A DNA stretch of 64,000 bases from Carpediemonas membranifera (Eukaryota > Fornicata), in NCBI GenBank assembly GCA_019828565.1, contig JAHDYR010000021.1, positions 124,001-188,000 on the forward strand. The letters are read 5' to 3'. Made by a program: the position numbers and the translations under genes. Shown here piece after piece: positions 46,473-57,171 of this stretch (positions are counted from its first letter, which is position 1; each line of letters begins with the position of its first letter). The notes below the pieces were generated by a model. The model had not been told where the DNA came from. It made no database searches and saw only the letters and a program-made list of their open reading frames with translations.

Positions 46473-47246
46473 TCAACCTCGCAGCCGCTCGGCCACAGCA
46501 TGTCCGAACCCCACCCAGCCCTGGCCACCGCTGATCTCATTGTAGACCGGCTCGATCACACGGGACCACAGGAGCCACGCGGCTGGGGCGAGCACGGAAA
46601 TGGCCAGGAAAGTCATCAGTGAGAACATGACGAGCAGAAGGACGACCCACAGCTTGGCGTTACGGACCCACATCGTCCGCTTGACCCGCTGCGTCTCCGT
46701 GTGGAACATTCGGGCGTCCACGGCGAGGGAGTTGGCCCGGTCGTCGAGCTCGTCCAGGTTCTCCCCACGACGGATGAGCGTGTCGATGTTGGAGTGCATG
46801 ATGCCCTTGATGGCATCGGTCTCGGTCTTCAAGGCCTCGAGGCGGTCGACGTTCTCGATGATGTCGTACTTGGCGGCCATCGATGAAAGGAGGGGCTTGC
46901 ACCGGCTAGTCAGGCTGTTGCGCTGAGCATCAGCGACGTTGTTCCCTACCCGGGCGATAAATGAGTCCTTCAGCTCGTGCAGGAGAGAAAATGCGGTCCG
47001 CTGGGGGTATGAGGGGGCGGTGACGACAAAGAAGGCGCAGTTCGCGGTTGTGTCGTAGTGGATGGTACCAATGCCACTGGTGATCGTGAGACGGCTTCTA
47101 TCGTTGAACTTAGAAGCTGAAATCACCTTCTCGATCAAGGAGGGGTAGTCGACGCCATCCAGCTTGTATGCGGTGTGAGAGGCGATGACCTGGTTGTCCT
47201 CGCGCTTTCCGATTGCAATATAGCGAATATTACCGGTTGAAACCAT
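46473..47246 (-). CDS. Longin-type R-SNARE (VAMP7-like)
   Basis: 257 residues. An N-terminal longin fold (NIRYIAIGKREDNQVIASHT, HYDTTANCAFFVVTAPSYPQ, AFSLLHELKDSFI) is followed by the SNARE helix (about 140-195) with IDTLIRRGENLDELDDRANS, whose Arg fits the zero layer, and a membrane helix (LWVVLLLVMFSLMTFLAISV). A tail of about 30 residues after it is unusual, and a second hydrophobic stretch (LAPAAWLLW) follows directly. It drives vesicle fusion in the endolysosomal or secretory route; VPS11 at 49-52 kb acts in the same pathway. Confidence 0.85.
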   Translation of the reverse strand: MVSTGNIRYIAIGKREDNQVIASHTAYKLDGVDYPSLIEKVISASKFNDRSRLTITSGIGTIHYDTTANCAFFVVTAPSYPQRTAFSLLHELKDSFIARVGNNVADAQRNSLTSRCKPLLSSMAAKYDIIENVDRLEALKTETDAIKGIMHSNIDTLIRRGENLDELDDRANSLAVDARMFHTETQRVKRTMWVRNAKLWVVLLLVMFSLMTFLAISVLAPAAWLLWSRVIEPVYNEISGGQGWVGFGHAVAERLRG

Positions 47247-47372
47247 TCTGAAGCTTCGAAAGCATGACGACTTCGTATGCAGACATCCGCAACAGTGAGC
47301 ATAAACTGCGCTGTCCCAAACTGGGCCAGTACTGCTTTATTCTACTCTATGTGATCGCTACATGTGTCCACA

Positions 47373-47828
47373 CTAGCTATTCTTCACGGGAGAGGGGCTT
47401 ACTTTCGGATGGAGGTGAGCTGCCCCGCCGTGCACAACAATGCCCACCGGGGAGGACGGTTCAGACGGCGTGACAGAGCCGTGCGACAGATCGCTGGATT
47501 TAGACGACGAGTGTCTGTGGTGCCGCGGCACAGCGGCTGGCTGGCGCAGCATTGCTTGAGTGACGGCCTTGGTCAACTTTGCCCTTTGCGACCCAGCGTC
47601 AACATGAGACGATATACGCTTCAGGAACTTGTCTAGCTCCATCTTTGAAGGGTCTCTCATGCTTAGGAAGTCTATGAAGCTCGCTGTGCAGAGAGTCCTC
47701 GCAGTCTCCGCCGTCTTCTTTTCTAGAACGCTGCAGACTTCGTCCGCGAGCATTTTGGCCCTTTTCGCAATGAATTCATCGCGGGAATCGCGTTGGGACG
47801 GCGCCATGTCTTTCAACGAAGAATCCAT
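47373..47828 (-). CDS. Hypothetical protein
   Basis: 151 residues from MDSSLKDMAPSQRDSRD (47828). An N-terminal helical part (FIAKRAKMLADEVCSVLEKK, ETARTLCTASFIDFLSMRDP, DKFLKRISSHVDAGSQRAKL) resembles a histone-fold or small helical bundle. It is followed by a His/Ser-rich disordered tail. A GTAAGC near 47403 could begin an intron, so the last residues are uncertain. No family recognised. Confidence 0.45.
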   Translation of the reverse strand: MDSSLKDMAPSQRDSRDEFIAKRAKMLADEVCSVLEKKTAETARTLCTASFIDFLSMRDPSKMELDKFLKRISSHVDAGSQRAKLTKAVTQAMLRQPAAVPRHHRHSSSKSSDLSHGSVTPSEPSSPVGIVVHGGAAHLHPKVSPSPVKNS

Positions 47829-47873
47829 GACTTCTTCTTGAGAACGTTGTGAGAACGTTTCCAAACTGCACAT

Positions 47874-48442
47874 GCCGTCATTTGTCCGGGCTGGCCGATC
47901 CCAAGCATCCGCAGTCCAACACTACCGTTATATCCATCGCTGTTCATGTGGCAGGGTCCGTCCTCCTGGTCGGCATCATGTCCACCCGCTCCACTCGCGT
48001 GTCGACTGATGAAGACGTGCTTTGTGGGTCTCACCTCCAGTCAGTGAATGCATGATGCGTTTTTATCCAGTTACTATGAATGTTACTGGACCAGCACACC
48101 GCTCATTGCTGCCCGTCAGGCTGCCTGGGATGACAAAGCTTGACCTCCGCCGGAGATGTCAGCCCAGTGTTCAAGGGTATCGACAAAGCTTACAGGTTCC
48201 CATGTGGCGGATGATGTTGGCATGCACTCACACAAACAAGTCAACCCGCCTCATAAATGAATGGGACGGCGGACTTGACATGCGGGGGGGGGGGGGAATG
48301 GCGCTACATTTAGCATCTATGGTCACTTAGCAATGCCTGGGCTGTCCGGTAAGTCATGCAGACCTCTGTGGCGGGCTTCATGATCACGTTCTCTCCCGAT
48401 GACGACCTTTACACTACTCCAAGAAAATAAAGGCATGTTCAA
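47874..48442. other. Gene-poor stretch with a 13-G run
   Basis: About 570 bp without an assignable gene. It contains a homopolymer of 13 G at about 48284-48296 and only short frames. No tRNA-like cloverleaf, repeat or exon was recognised. Confidence 0.4.
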
Positions 48443-48658
48443 TCACTTCTTGCCAGCAGCAGCAGCCGCGCGCTTCTCCTCAGCGGCCTTCTGCTTGTCA
48501 CGCATGATCTGCGCCTGGCGCTCGCGATCATTGGCGAAAGAGACGCCAGCTTCTGCCCGAGCGTTCTTGGCCGCCTTAGACTTATCCTTCCCAGCATTCT
48601 GTGCATTCTGCTTAGCATTGCGTGCGCGAGAAAGCTCTCTCTGGTTTCCACGAGCCAT
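48443..48658 (-). CDS. SERF/4F5-family small protein
   Basis: 71 residues, beginning MARGNQRELSRARNAKQNAQ. This matches the 4F5 N-terminus (M-T/A-RGNQRELAR.KN.KK) of SERF proteins. The rest is Lys/Ala-rich and helical (IMRDKQKAAEEKRAAAAAGK). SERF proteins are small, highly charged and reported to influence amyloid aggregation and nucleolar condensates. Complete, single exon; about the normal length for the family. Confidence 0.88.
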   Translation of the reverse strand: MARGNQRELSRARNAKQNAQNAGKDKSKAAKNARAEAGVSFANDRERQAQIMRDKQKAAEEKRAAAAAGKK

Positions 48659-48822
48659 ATCGTTTGGTCGTTTGCGCTTGTCCTGCGCGATTGCATGTGA
48701 ATCGTTGACCTCACTAGGGCGACGTCGCGAATGTCCGGCGTCGTTAGTACGGGTTAGACCCTCTTATGTACGCCCCCCGACGTATGTGCAGTTTATGCAA
48801 CATCGCGAGAGCATCTCACCAG

Positions 48823-51811
48823 ATGTTCCAATACAAACGATTCAACTTTTTGGAGAGAACTCCGGCGTCCACATTTTGTAATCATCCGCAAGTTCCCCAA
48901 CATGCGGGCAAAATTACCTGTTTTCACGTCAGCACGGGGCTCTTTGCGGTGGGCGATGACAAAGGGAACGTGTTCGTCGCTGATGAGCACTTTGAATGGG
49001 CGGTGGATGATGTGTTCGACACAATAACGCTCAGCGTGAAGCTGGTGACCCGCAACCGCAACAACCTGCTTGTCTGTATTGGTGTCAACACAATAGAAGA
49101 GCAGGAGCACTTCGTGATCCGCGCCATCCGTGTCAACACGATCCTGAAGAACACAGCCGCCGCCAGAGCGAGCAGACCCATCATCATCCCCCGTGAGATC
49201 GCCGCGCCTGGCCGCGAGTGCCGAGCCCTTTGCTTCAGCGTGCACCCCGACCACACGCACGTCGCCGTGGGCTTCTCCTCCGCCACTCTCGTCGTAGTGA
49301 CAGACGTGACCTCCCCCAACCCGCACATCTCCCACCTTAACATGCACGGCGTCGACGGGGAGGCGCACGCCGTCACCAACGTCTCCTGGTCTCACACAGC
49401 CAAGAACAAGCTGTTCCTGACCACCTGCTCAGCCGCCTCCCCCCACTCGGCAGTGCAGAAGTTCTTTGACGACAACACCCGCACCTTTGGCCGCGGCGCC
49501 GTCCTCGTGGCCTTCCTGTCGGGCGGCAGGATCCAGCTGGGTGACGCAGACTCCCGCCTGACCCACGTCATGGACGAGGGCAAGAAGGGCGTCCCCATCA
49601 GATGCGCGGCCCGAGTCCCACCCCCGCATCGCCGCGGCAGACGGCACAGTCGAGATGTTCGGCATCGAAGGCTACGCTGCAGCCGAGCCGTCGGCGATCT
49701 ACACCTACTACCGGCCCGACTTCTTCTACCCGACCCCGACGGACCAAGGCCACTTCATCGTCAGCTCGTTCAAGGGCTGCTTCGTCCTCGTATCCCCAGA
49801 CATCGCCAACGTCTCGGAGCTCGGCGAGCGGGAGGATATGGAGCATTTCGAGGAAGTCATGCCCGCAACTCAGATGGTGACTTTGACAGTCGTTGACCAT
49901 ACTGAGAAAATCATCACTTTCCAGCATACACACAACTGCGGCATAATCGACGTCGTGGCCGACGGGAACTCGCTCTACACACTGACCGCGGACGGCAACG
50001 TCCACTGTGTCACCGAGATTGACACGCAGCGGAAGCTCGAGGGCCTCTATGCGAAGAACCAGTATGCCACGGCGATCAAGCTGGCGTCGAACGAAGGGCG
50101 GGACGAGGACTACATCTCGTCGATCCGACGTGACTACGCCGACTACCTCTGGTTGAAGGGCGACCCCGAGAACGCCGTGAACTACTACAAGCAGACCATC
50201 GGGCACGGCGTCGAGCCCTCGTACGTCATCGACAAGCTTTTGAACTCGTCAAATGTGCAGTGGCTGACTGATTATCTCAAGGCGCTGCATCGCGTGGGAC
50301 TTCACACATCGCATCACACCAGACTGCTCCTCAACTGCTTCACTAAGAAGCGCGGCAAGCACGGGGCCGATCCAGCTGACAGCGGCGTTGACGAGCTCCG
50401 CTCCTTCATCTTTGGCTCAGGCCGAGGCAAGGCGCTCGACCTGACAACTCTCGACGTCGAGTCGATCATCGTGTACTGCCACAACCGGGGCACGGTCAAG
50501 GCCATCGAGACTGCCAGCCGCATCGCCAACATGGCGGGTCGACTCGACTGGGTGACTCGAATCCAAGTCGGAGATCATCAACTGACCCAGGCCGTCGAGA
50601 CGATGACAAAGGTGGTCAGCTGGGAAACCCTATTCGAACTCATCCAGGAGCATGCCGCCGTGCTTCTCGAAGACAAGCAGGCGTCGAGCGACCTGAACGA
50701 CCTCATCGTCCGTCACTGCCGTAAGAAGACGGTTAGCCTGACCATCGAGGACAGCGACAACCTCGACTACGCCACGAGCCACTCGATCCACAGCGTGTTC
50801 CCGCTCTACATCAACCACCCCGCACTACTGACTGACTTGTTGACTGAGATTGTCAAGCTCGACGCGTGTCCAGTCGATGTGTGGACGACTCTGTTTGAGT
50901 TGAAAATGACAACTTGGGCCGAGCTTGACAAGGACCCGGAGGCTGACCCTAAGGCCAAGGCTGCGGTCGAATCAGATCTCCTTGGATATCTCGACCAACC
51001 AGAATCTGGGCCTGACCGTCAGCGTGCTCTCGTGACTTGCCACATCCACCAGTTCCGTCGCGGCATCCTCCATCTTAGCCGGCATCTCAGCGAGATCGTC
51101 CGCTACCACATCGCCTCGGGGAACATCCCAGAGGCCGTGTTAGAGTTCAACAAGTTCTCTGGCGACGAGACGGTCACTCCGGTTGACCGGCAGACTGTCG
51201 CCCGCACTCTCCTACCGCACGTGGCCAAGTACTCCGCAGAGCACGCCGGGGAGAAGGGCCCGAGTCTGTTGGCCCAGTATCTCGATCAGATGGAGTCTGT
51301 GATGACCCCTCTTGAGGTGGTCGACGCCCTAGCCCAGACAGACTGTCTGCTGTGCGACCTGGGCGCTTATCTGATCGAGAAGATGAAGGCGCAGGAGTCC
51401 ATCATCGCGGAGAACACAGAGGAGATACGAAAGCTCGAGACGGACATCGACAAGGTCAGCGAGGACGTCCGTCTGTGCAAGGGTGTCAGAGTCTACCGGT
51501 CACAGGAGTGCGACTCGTGCCACAAGCAGCTGACTGGACAGATTGTCCACTTTTCATGCGGCCACTCGTACCACGCCGACTGTCTGACGGCCGACGACAG
51601 GTGCTACAAGTGCTCTGGGGAGATGGCCGCGCTGAACAAGGAGCAGGAGGTGATGAGGAAGAAGATCGTCGACTTTATGGGGTTCGATAAGAAGCTGCAG
51701 AACGACCCCTCGCCGTTTTCGGTTGTTGCCGAGTACTTTGGGAGCTCGATCTTTAGTGAGATGGAGCTGGAGCCTCCGCAGCCCTATGTGGATGGTGAGG
51801 ACGATCTTTAA
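48823..51811 (+). CDS. VPS11: VPS11, HOPS/CORVET core subunit, one frameshift
   Basis: Start at MFQYKRFNFLE (48823), as VPS11 proteins begin. An N-terminal propeller and a long alpha-solenoid (RKLEGLYAKNQYATAIKLAS, YLWLKGDPENAVNYYKQTIG, then VEPSYVIDKLL) lead to a C-terminal RING-H2 (CDSCHKQLTGQIVHFSCGHS, then YHADCL and CYKC). It tethers endosomes and lysosomes and helps assemble SNAREs. One extra C at 49610-49612 (GGCCCG) breaks the frame. Dropping one base gives 995 residues with continuous homology (GVPIRCAA then ESHPRIAAADGTVEMFG), near the usual 940. Sequencing error or real damage cannot be told apart here. Confidence 0.88.
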
Positions 51812-51898
51812 TAGTGTTATGTTTAAAAGTTTAGCATGCCGAGGCAATCAATCCATCATCTATGTCCCTACTTCAACCAACTATTATTTTTAACCAGC

Positions 51899-53299
51899 TC
51901 ACTCGTCCTTCTCCTTCGTCTCGTCCAAGAACACAGGCAGTGCTACCTTTGCCCAGTTCCCCCGCCACCGGTCAGCCCCCTCCATCGTTGTCTGGTCACC
52001 ATACTTGGCAATCACCCTTGCGCGCAGTTTAGCCAGAGTCGAGTCGGGTTGGCGACCATCAGCGACCATTTTAGCCAAAGTCTCGCAAAGCTGGTCAGCC
52101 ACATTGATTCCGGGTTCCAGCACAATGCCAGTGGATTTTGATACAAGCTCAGTGATGGTCTTAAAGTGCACAGAGATGGCTGGCACGCCGGACCCGAACA
52201 TGTCCAGGATCTTCATTGGCAGGTCGACACCGGAAGACGACGTGTGCAGGGACACGCCGACGTCCGCAGACCCGATGAGGGCGGGATAATCCTCAGCGGT
52301 GAGCCAGGCGCTGTAAATGCGGGCCGATCTCAGTTTGAGGGATGCGATCTTGGCCATACCGGCCTCACGCATCGGTCCCATGCCTGTGATGATGCAGACC
52401 ACCTTGAGAGTGTCAGTGTCTAGCTGACTGTCCAAAGCTGCCAGTCCATCGATGAGTGCATCAACATCTTCGTCTGGCGTCCAAGACGTGCCAGAGACCA
52501 CTAGAAGAGGCCGGTCAGGCAGTCTCTTAACATCTGTACCGCAAGCAGTGAAAAGGGTGGGTCCCTCGAGCGTTTCCTTCGTCAGAGAGATGTACGGCAG
52601 GTCAGGCGGGGGATGGGCGCCGGGAACGAGGTTTAGGCGATGGAACAGGGTATGAGACACTGCTGGTGAGCGGGGGAAGAACTGTGGCGCTGGCTTGTCG
52701 TGCAGGACGACGGCACCGGGAATGTTGAAGTTGGCGAGCATCCAGTTCGTCATCTGCTGCGAGACGGTGAAACAGCGGTTAGCACGGCGGCCGAACAGGC
52801 GCTCAAGCCAGCCATATACCCTCACAAGCGGGTGCTTTGTTCCAAACCTCAACCCAAGCAACGTGAACCCCAAGTTGTGCCAGTCGACGATGAACTTTGC
52901 CCCATGCCAGCGGGCAGCTAGCCAGGCCACGGGAAGGACAGGGATGGCAGGAGGAGTCTGAACTAGAACGTGGGTGGGCTTGCTGATGGTCATGAAGAGG
53001 GTCATGACGAGAAACATGGCCTGAAGAAGCATCTTGACGGGAAGCATGAAAAGGTAAGACAGGCGGCCAACGGAACGGGAATACGGCAGCTTGTAGCGGT
53101 ACACAGACACTGAATTGGACTCGATATGAGGATTCAGTGCTTGGATAAGCGAGGATCCAGCTAGTCCCACCAAGCTGACGTGAAAGCCGTGCTCGGCGAG
53201 TGAAAGGGCGTGATACTGCATTCTAGGAGACCTACCTACATCACCTAGAACTACAACGGCAACAGAGCCTTTCGCAGAGCTCTTCAACCGCTCGATCAT
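51899..53299 (-). CDS. ALG1: ALG1, chitobiosyldiphosphodolichol beta-mannosyltransferase
   Basis: 466 residues. Rossmann start AVVVLGDVGRSPRMQYHALS, an N-proximal hydrophobic stretch (MLLQAMFLVMTLFMTISKP), VDWHNLGFTLLGLRFG, LVVSGTSWTPDEDVDALIDG and the ALG1 signature SSSGVDLPMKILDMFGSGVP. It adds the first mannose to GlcNAc2-PP-dolichol on the cytosolic face of the ER (GT33). Its presence shows that N-glycan precursors are extended past GlcNAc2. Complete frame with a typical length. Confidence 0.95.
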   Translation of the reverse strand: MIERLKSSAKGSVAVVVLGDVGRSPRMQYHALSLAEHGFHVSLVGLAGSSLIQALNPHIESNSVSVYRYKLPYSRSVGRLSYLFMLPVKMLLQAMFLVMTLFMTISKPTHVLVQTPPAIPVLPVAWLAARWHGAKFIVDWHNLGFTLLGLRFGTKHPLVRVYGWLERLFGRRANRCFTVSQQMTNWMLANFNIPGAVVLHDKPAPQFFPRSPAVSHTLFHRLNLVPGAHPPPDLPYISLTKETLEGPTLFTACGTDVKRLPDRPLLVVSGTSWTPDEDVDALIDGLAALDSQLDTDTLKVVCIITGMGPMREAGMAKIASLKLRSARIYSAWLTAEDYPALIGSADVGVSLHTSSSGVDLPMKILDMFGSGVPAISVHFKTITELVSKSTGIVLEPGINVADQLCETLAKMVADGRQPDSTLAKLRARVIAKYGDQTTMEGADRWRGNWAKVALPVFLDETKEKDE

Positions 53300-53383
53300 T
53301 ATCGCTTGAGCTTAAGCTGCACAATTCCACCAGACGACACTCATCGAAAAGGTAGCACATGCTGTCACTCGCGTGTATACCAG

Positions 53384-53826
53384 CTACCCGGTGTGCTTTA
53401 TCTGGATGTTGTGCTTGAGCATGAATTCCGCCAATGTCTGCTCGCGCGCCTTGAGGTCGCCGATCAGCTGGGTCTCAATCTGCTTCAGCTTGTCCCTGTT
53501 GGCCTGCAGGAAGGGGCGGACTGTGCCCACGGTGCCCTTCTGGAGGATGTCTCCACTCTGCCTCATGCAGGTGCGGTCTTCGGGGAGATCAACAAGCTCG
53601 CGGAGTACGTGGCTGTGTAAATGATTCAAAGCGTGTTGTTTGCTGTCTGGAAAGTTCCAGTAGCGGCAGAAACAAACTCGTGTTCGGAAACTTGGGCGGA
53701 GATCTCGGTAGCACGATTCCTAAGGTTCTCTACAATATCATTAAGCTTGTGGTACTCGCCAACAATCTTGTTACGCTCCTCGTCGCTGCTCATGACCTGT
53801 TCTCGATCGCTGCAGATTTCGGCCAT
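53384..53826 (-). CDS. PFD2: Prefoldin subunit 2, two exons
   Basis: Exon 1 53678-53826, 65-nt intron 53613-53677 (GTTTGT to TTTACACAG), exon 2 53384-53612; 125 residues. Splicing joins AQVSEHD to HVLRELVDLPEDRTCMR, matching the hairpin of prefoldin beta subunits (EH.LV...L...RKC). Two flanking coiled coils are present (NKIVGEYHKLNDIVENLRNR and ANRDKLKQIETQLIGDLKAR), and the end EFMLKHNIQIKHTG fits family C-termini. Prefoldin hands unfolded actin and tubulin to the CCT chaperonin. Confidence 0.9.
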
Positions 53827-54007
53827 ACGAAAACTGCGAAATTACGAAACCTCACGCTAAAGTCGCTCTCAGTCCGGCCCCATCAGCCATCCAAGCGTCA
53901 CTACTCCACGTTCCTCGCTGTACTGCACCGGCCCCTGTCGTCTCTTGTCGACCGACCGGAGTCATTGCCAGGAGCTCGAGAAGCGGCCGGTCAAACTCTC
54001 AATCACT

Positions 54008-56308
54008 TTACACAAGAGGCGCATGGTACATCTCATCCAACTCATCCGAGAACTGACTCATGAACTCGGTCCGGACCGTCTTCATGGAGGGCGTCATCAA
54101 CTTGTTCTCAGGCGTCCATTCAAACGGCGTAACGTGCACATTTCTGGGGAACTCGAAAGGCTTCAGCTTACCCTCGCCCAAGGTCCTAAAGTGCTGGATC
54201 AGGGCCTTCTTGAACTCGGCGCCCTGGACAGTTGCCTCGTCACCGTCCTCGGGCAGCAGGCCGGACGCCTTGCACTGGCTGATGTCAACAGTGCAAATAA
54301 CCACGACATAGGGCTCAGTGCTCCTTGCCACCGTGATAAGGGAAGGACACTCGCCGCATTCGAACGCCTGGTCGATCGCGTCGAGTCTAACGAACTCTCC
54401 CTGCTGCAGCTTAACAACGTTCTTGAGTCGGCCGACGAGTCGAGCCTTGGGCTGACCGTCAACGTACGTCACCTCAGCCACATCGCCCGTGTGGAACCAA
54501 CCGTCGTCGTCGATCTGCTCCTCGGTCAGGTCGGGTCGCTTGTAGTACTGCCTGATGACTGCGGCTCCCTTGAGGCACACCTCGCCCTTGGGGTGTTCCT
54601 GGGCTGGGTTGGCGTCGTAGCGGCCGGGGACAGAGGCGAGCTTGAACTCCATGCCGGGCACCTGGTGGCACAGATAGCCCAGGTTAGATTCGTATCTGAT
54701 ATTAGATACACCGACGCACATGGACTCTGTCAAGCCGTAGCCCTCGAATACTTCGTCCACGCAGAGGGCGACCTTGAGGAAACGCAGGGCCTTGCTGTCC
54801 ATGGGGGCTGACCCGAGCCACAGCTGCCTGACTCTACCGCCGAGCGTCGCCTTGAACTTGGAGAAGACCAGCTTGTTACCGAGCGGCGACGGCTTGATGT
54901 ATTTCCTAAACTCGAACTCGGAGTCGACTTGCCCTGAACGCTGGGTGAGGTAGCGGTTGAGGAGGTACTTCTTGACTCCAGAAGCTTGGGCGATCTTGGC
55001 CTGCATGGCGTTGTAGACTCTCATCAGAACTCTGGGCACAGCGATGAGGTAGGTCGGCTTAAGCTTGGCCATATCGCCCATCACCATCTTGATGTTGCCA
55101 GAGTAGTAGCCGATGGCGTCGCCTCTCCATATGCACATGTGCTCCACTGAACGCTGGAACACGTGAGCGAGGGGAAGGTACGACAAGATGACGTCGTGCT
55201 GGGGCTCTCCCACAGGAGAACCATGGTTGTTGCCAAGACCTACGTTTCCACTAGCAATGAGGATAGGTGGGACGAGGGCACCGCAGCGGCAGGGCACACC
55301 CTTGGGCCGATCAGTGGTGCCTGAAGAGAAGATGATAGTGAAATCGTCATCTGGCTTCATGTCGAAGTCGCCGGACGACGAGGCGGCCTTGCCACGGGTC
55401 AGGGCAACATTCCACTCAATTGCCACAGGTCCTTTCGCAGGATAAGGGCACATGGCGTCCTTGACTGTAGAAAATCGAGCCATGTTGGGGGGGATGAGGA
55501 CGCTGCCGTAGTCTAGAGCGCTGATGATGGAGGGCGTAGGTGGGGCAAAGGAGGAGAGCTCGGACTTGCAGTCATCCCAGTTGTAAATGGAGGAGTCGTC
55601 CTTGCGGCGGAGGTCAATGTTGTGGCGTTCGCAGAATAGAGCACCCGTGGAGGCGAGGAGCATGCCGGGGTCAAATGGGTCCATGGAAATGACGAGTTCA
55701 AGGGTAGGGACGACGTCTACGAGGGAGAGGATCAGGGGGGCGTGGCGCTTGTCCACAAAGGCGGCCTTGACGTCGGTGAGCTCGCAAATGTACATGAGAT
55801 TGTCAACACCGAGGGCATCGTACAAAGGCACCGTGACGAGGCCCGCGGCCATGCAGGCGAGGTCTGCGATGAGCCACTCGATACGGTTCCTGCCGTAAAT
55901 GACGACGCGGTCGCCGGGTTCGAGGGACGTGGAGCGGAGGAAGTCACGCATCTCGTCAACATATGTGGCCACCTCGGCATATGTGAGCCACTTGTAATCG
56001 CCGTAGCGGTTGACATCCGTCTGGACGCGGGCGCCGAGCATGCAGCGCTCTGCGTAGAGCTCAACAGATTCGCGGAAGGAGCGGAGCGGCGTGTATTGTG
56101 CCCACCGGTTCTCCTTATTCCATTGGATGGTGCGGGGAGTGAGCTCAAACTCAGATTTCTTGCCCGCAAGACCGAGAGGATGGAAATCGAAGACAAAGTC
56201 GGATGGCTCCTTCTTATCTGTCGTTTCAACTGCATCCACAGTGGTCTTTTCGGGGATTTCTACACTGATCATACCGTTCTGAGCGCTCTGAACGTTCTCG
56301 TCACTCAT
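54008..56308 (-). CDS. Long-chain acyl-CoA synthetase (ACSL)
   Basis: About 766 residues from MSDENVQSAQNG (56308); the frame is open 26 codons further. Adenylation motifs: FTIIFSSGTTDRPKGVPCRC (P-loop), FEGYGLTESMCVG, GEVCLKGAAVIRQYYKRPD, DDGWFHTGDVAEV and VGRLKNVVKLQQGEFVRLDA. This is the eukaryotic ACSL arrangement, with the YL-AVPRV-x-R (LIAVPRVLMRVYNAM) region. It activates fatty acids to acyl-CoA for lipid synthesis. No transmembrane helix or targeting signal stands out. Complete, no frame break. Confidence 0.93.
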   Translation of the reverse strand: MSDENVQSAQNGMISVEIPEKTTVDAVETTDKKEPSDFVFDFHPLGLAGKKSEFELTPRTIQWNKENRWAQYTPLRSFRESVELYAERCMLGARVQTDVNRYGDYKWLTYAEVATYVDEMRDFLRSTSLEPGDRVVIYGRNRIEWLIADLACMAAGLVTVPLYDALGVDNLMYICELTDVKAAFVDKRHAPLILSLVDVVPTLELVISMDPFDPGMLLASTGALFCERHNIDLRRKDDSSIYNWDDCKSELSSFAPPTPSIISALDYGSVLIPPNMARFSTVKDAMCPYPAKGPVAIEWNVALTRGKAASSSGDFDMKPDDDFTIIFSSGTTDRPKGVPCRCGALVPPILIASGNVGLGNNHGSPVGEPQHDVILSYLPLAHVFQRSVEHMCIWRGDAIGYYSGNIKMVMGDMAKLKPTYLIAVPRVLMRVYNAMQAKIAQASGVKKYLLNRYLTQRSGQVDSEFEFRKYIKPSPLGNKLVFSKFKATLGGRVRQLWLGSAPMDSKALRFLKVALCVDEVFEGYGLTESMCVGVSNIRYESNLGYLCHQVPGMEFKLASVPGRYDANPAQEHPKGEVCLKGAAVIRQYYKRPDLTEEQIDDDGWFHTGDVAEVTYVDGQPKARLVGRLKNVVKLQQGEFVRLDAIDQAFECGECPSLITVARSTEPYVVVICTVDISQCKASGLLPEDGDEATVQGAEFKKALIQHFRTLGEGKLKPFEFPRNVHVTPFEWTPENKLMTPSMKTVRTEFMSQFSDELDEMYHAPLV

Positions 56309-56812
56309 TCGTTGCGTCTCGATTTGGTTCGAAGTCTCAAACTCACCAGCAGAAAACAAAAGATTTGATGCACCAGATCTGGACATCGGCGGGGGTGGTG
56401 ACCGGCGCCCCTGTCATGCCAAAGTTTGGCCAGTGATATTTCAGAAGCCATCGGTTGGATATCACCCGATTTTTTCAGTGCCGCCACCATTGACGAAGCT
56501 CCTAACGCGTTCTTTATGCGAAAATGAGTCGGTGGTGACCAAGAATTGCTCCAGCACGGTACCAGCCACCCGGTCACCCGCACTTCGACATGATAGAGTC
56601 CCGCTATGGTCCACAAACGCAGTTGTCAAGTGAGTCAAGTGAACTAATCAGACAATCCCACAACAGCTGCGGGACCAGCTCAGCAAAGGACAGCAGAGAC
56701 CCGCCCCGCTCCAGACCCGGCGGTATTGAAGTAGAGGCACAGCTTCGTGTCCTCTAGCTACGTCTTGAACTGTGCTTAAAGCAGCGACGACATTGCAACA
56801 TATCCTAGTCGC
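56309..56812. other. Gene-poor stretch
   Basis: About 500 bp from the ACSL start codon to the RPB6 stop. The minus-strand gene upstream frames (to 56616) have no motif. I see no RNA gene or repeat; likely ACSL promoter and RPB6 3' flank. Confidence 0.35.
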
Positions 56813-57171
56813 TCAATCAATGTTCAACTCGCTGAGCTTCCAGTCCTCATACGACCGATCGGGCAGGTATCTCCGAATGATCATGGGGATCTTCGGGGGC
56901 TTGGCAGCGAGCTCCATCTCGGCAACCTCGAGGGGGTCGGTGACACCTGGCTTCACATTGATCATCGCAGGGGCGTTCATGGAGAGCTGAAGAGCACGTG
57001 CACCAAGAATACGAGCGCGTTCGTATTTCGTGAGATAAGGAGTGGTTTGGCGCTCCTCAAGAGGCTATGTAAGAAAGCTGGTGTTCCCCTTGCTGTAGGA
57101 GAGCAAAGAGATGTTAAACAGACAATTTCTACGGACTCAATAGGCTCGATGACGTCAACGTTGTCGTTCAT
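56813..57171 (-). CDS. RPB6: RPB6, shared RNA polymerase subunit, two exons
   Basis: Exon 1 57124-57171, 59-nt intron 57065-57123 (GTCTGT to CTTACATAG), exon 2 56813-57064; 99 residues. Exon 2 reads [20 protein letters not shown], then [20 protein letters not shown], and the end [20 protein letters not shown]. These are the diagnostic RPB6/omega motifs ([23 protein letters not shown]). RPB6 is part of RNA polymerases I, II and III and stabilises the clamp. The acidic N-terminal tail is shorter than in animals or yeast. No long ORF marks this gene, so it is easily missed. Confidence 0.92.

Noticed and set aside
48284-48296. Run of 13 G as a possible structural signal
   Set aside because: A lone homopolymer; length is unreliable in assembled sequence and no other G-tract lies near enough for a defined quadruplex.
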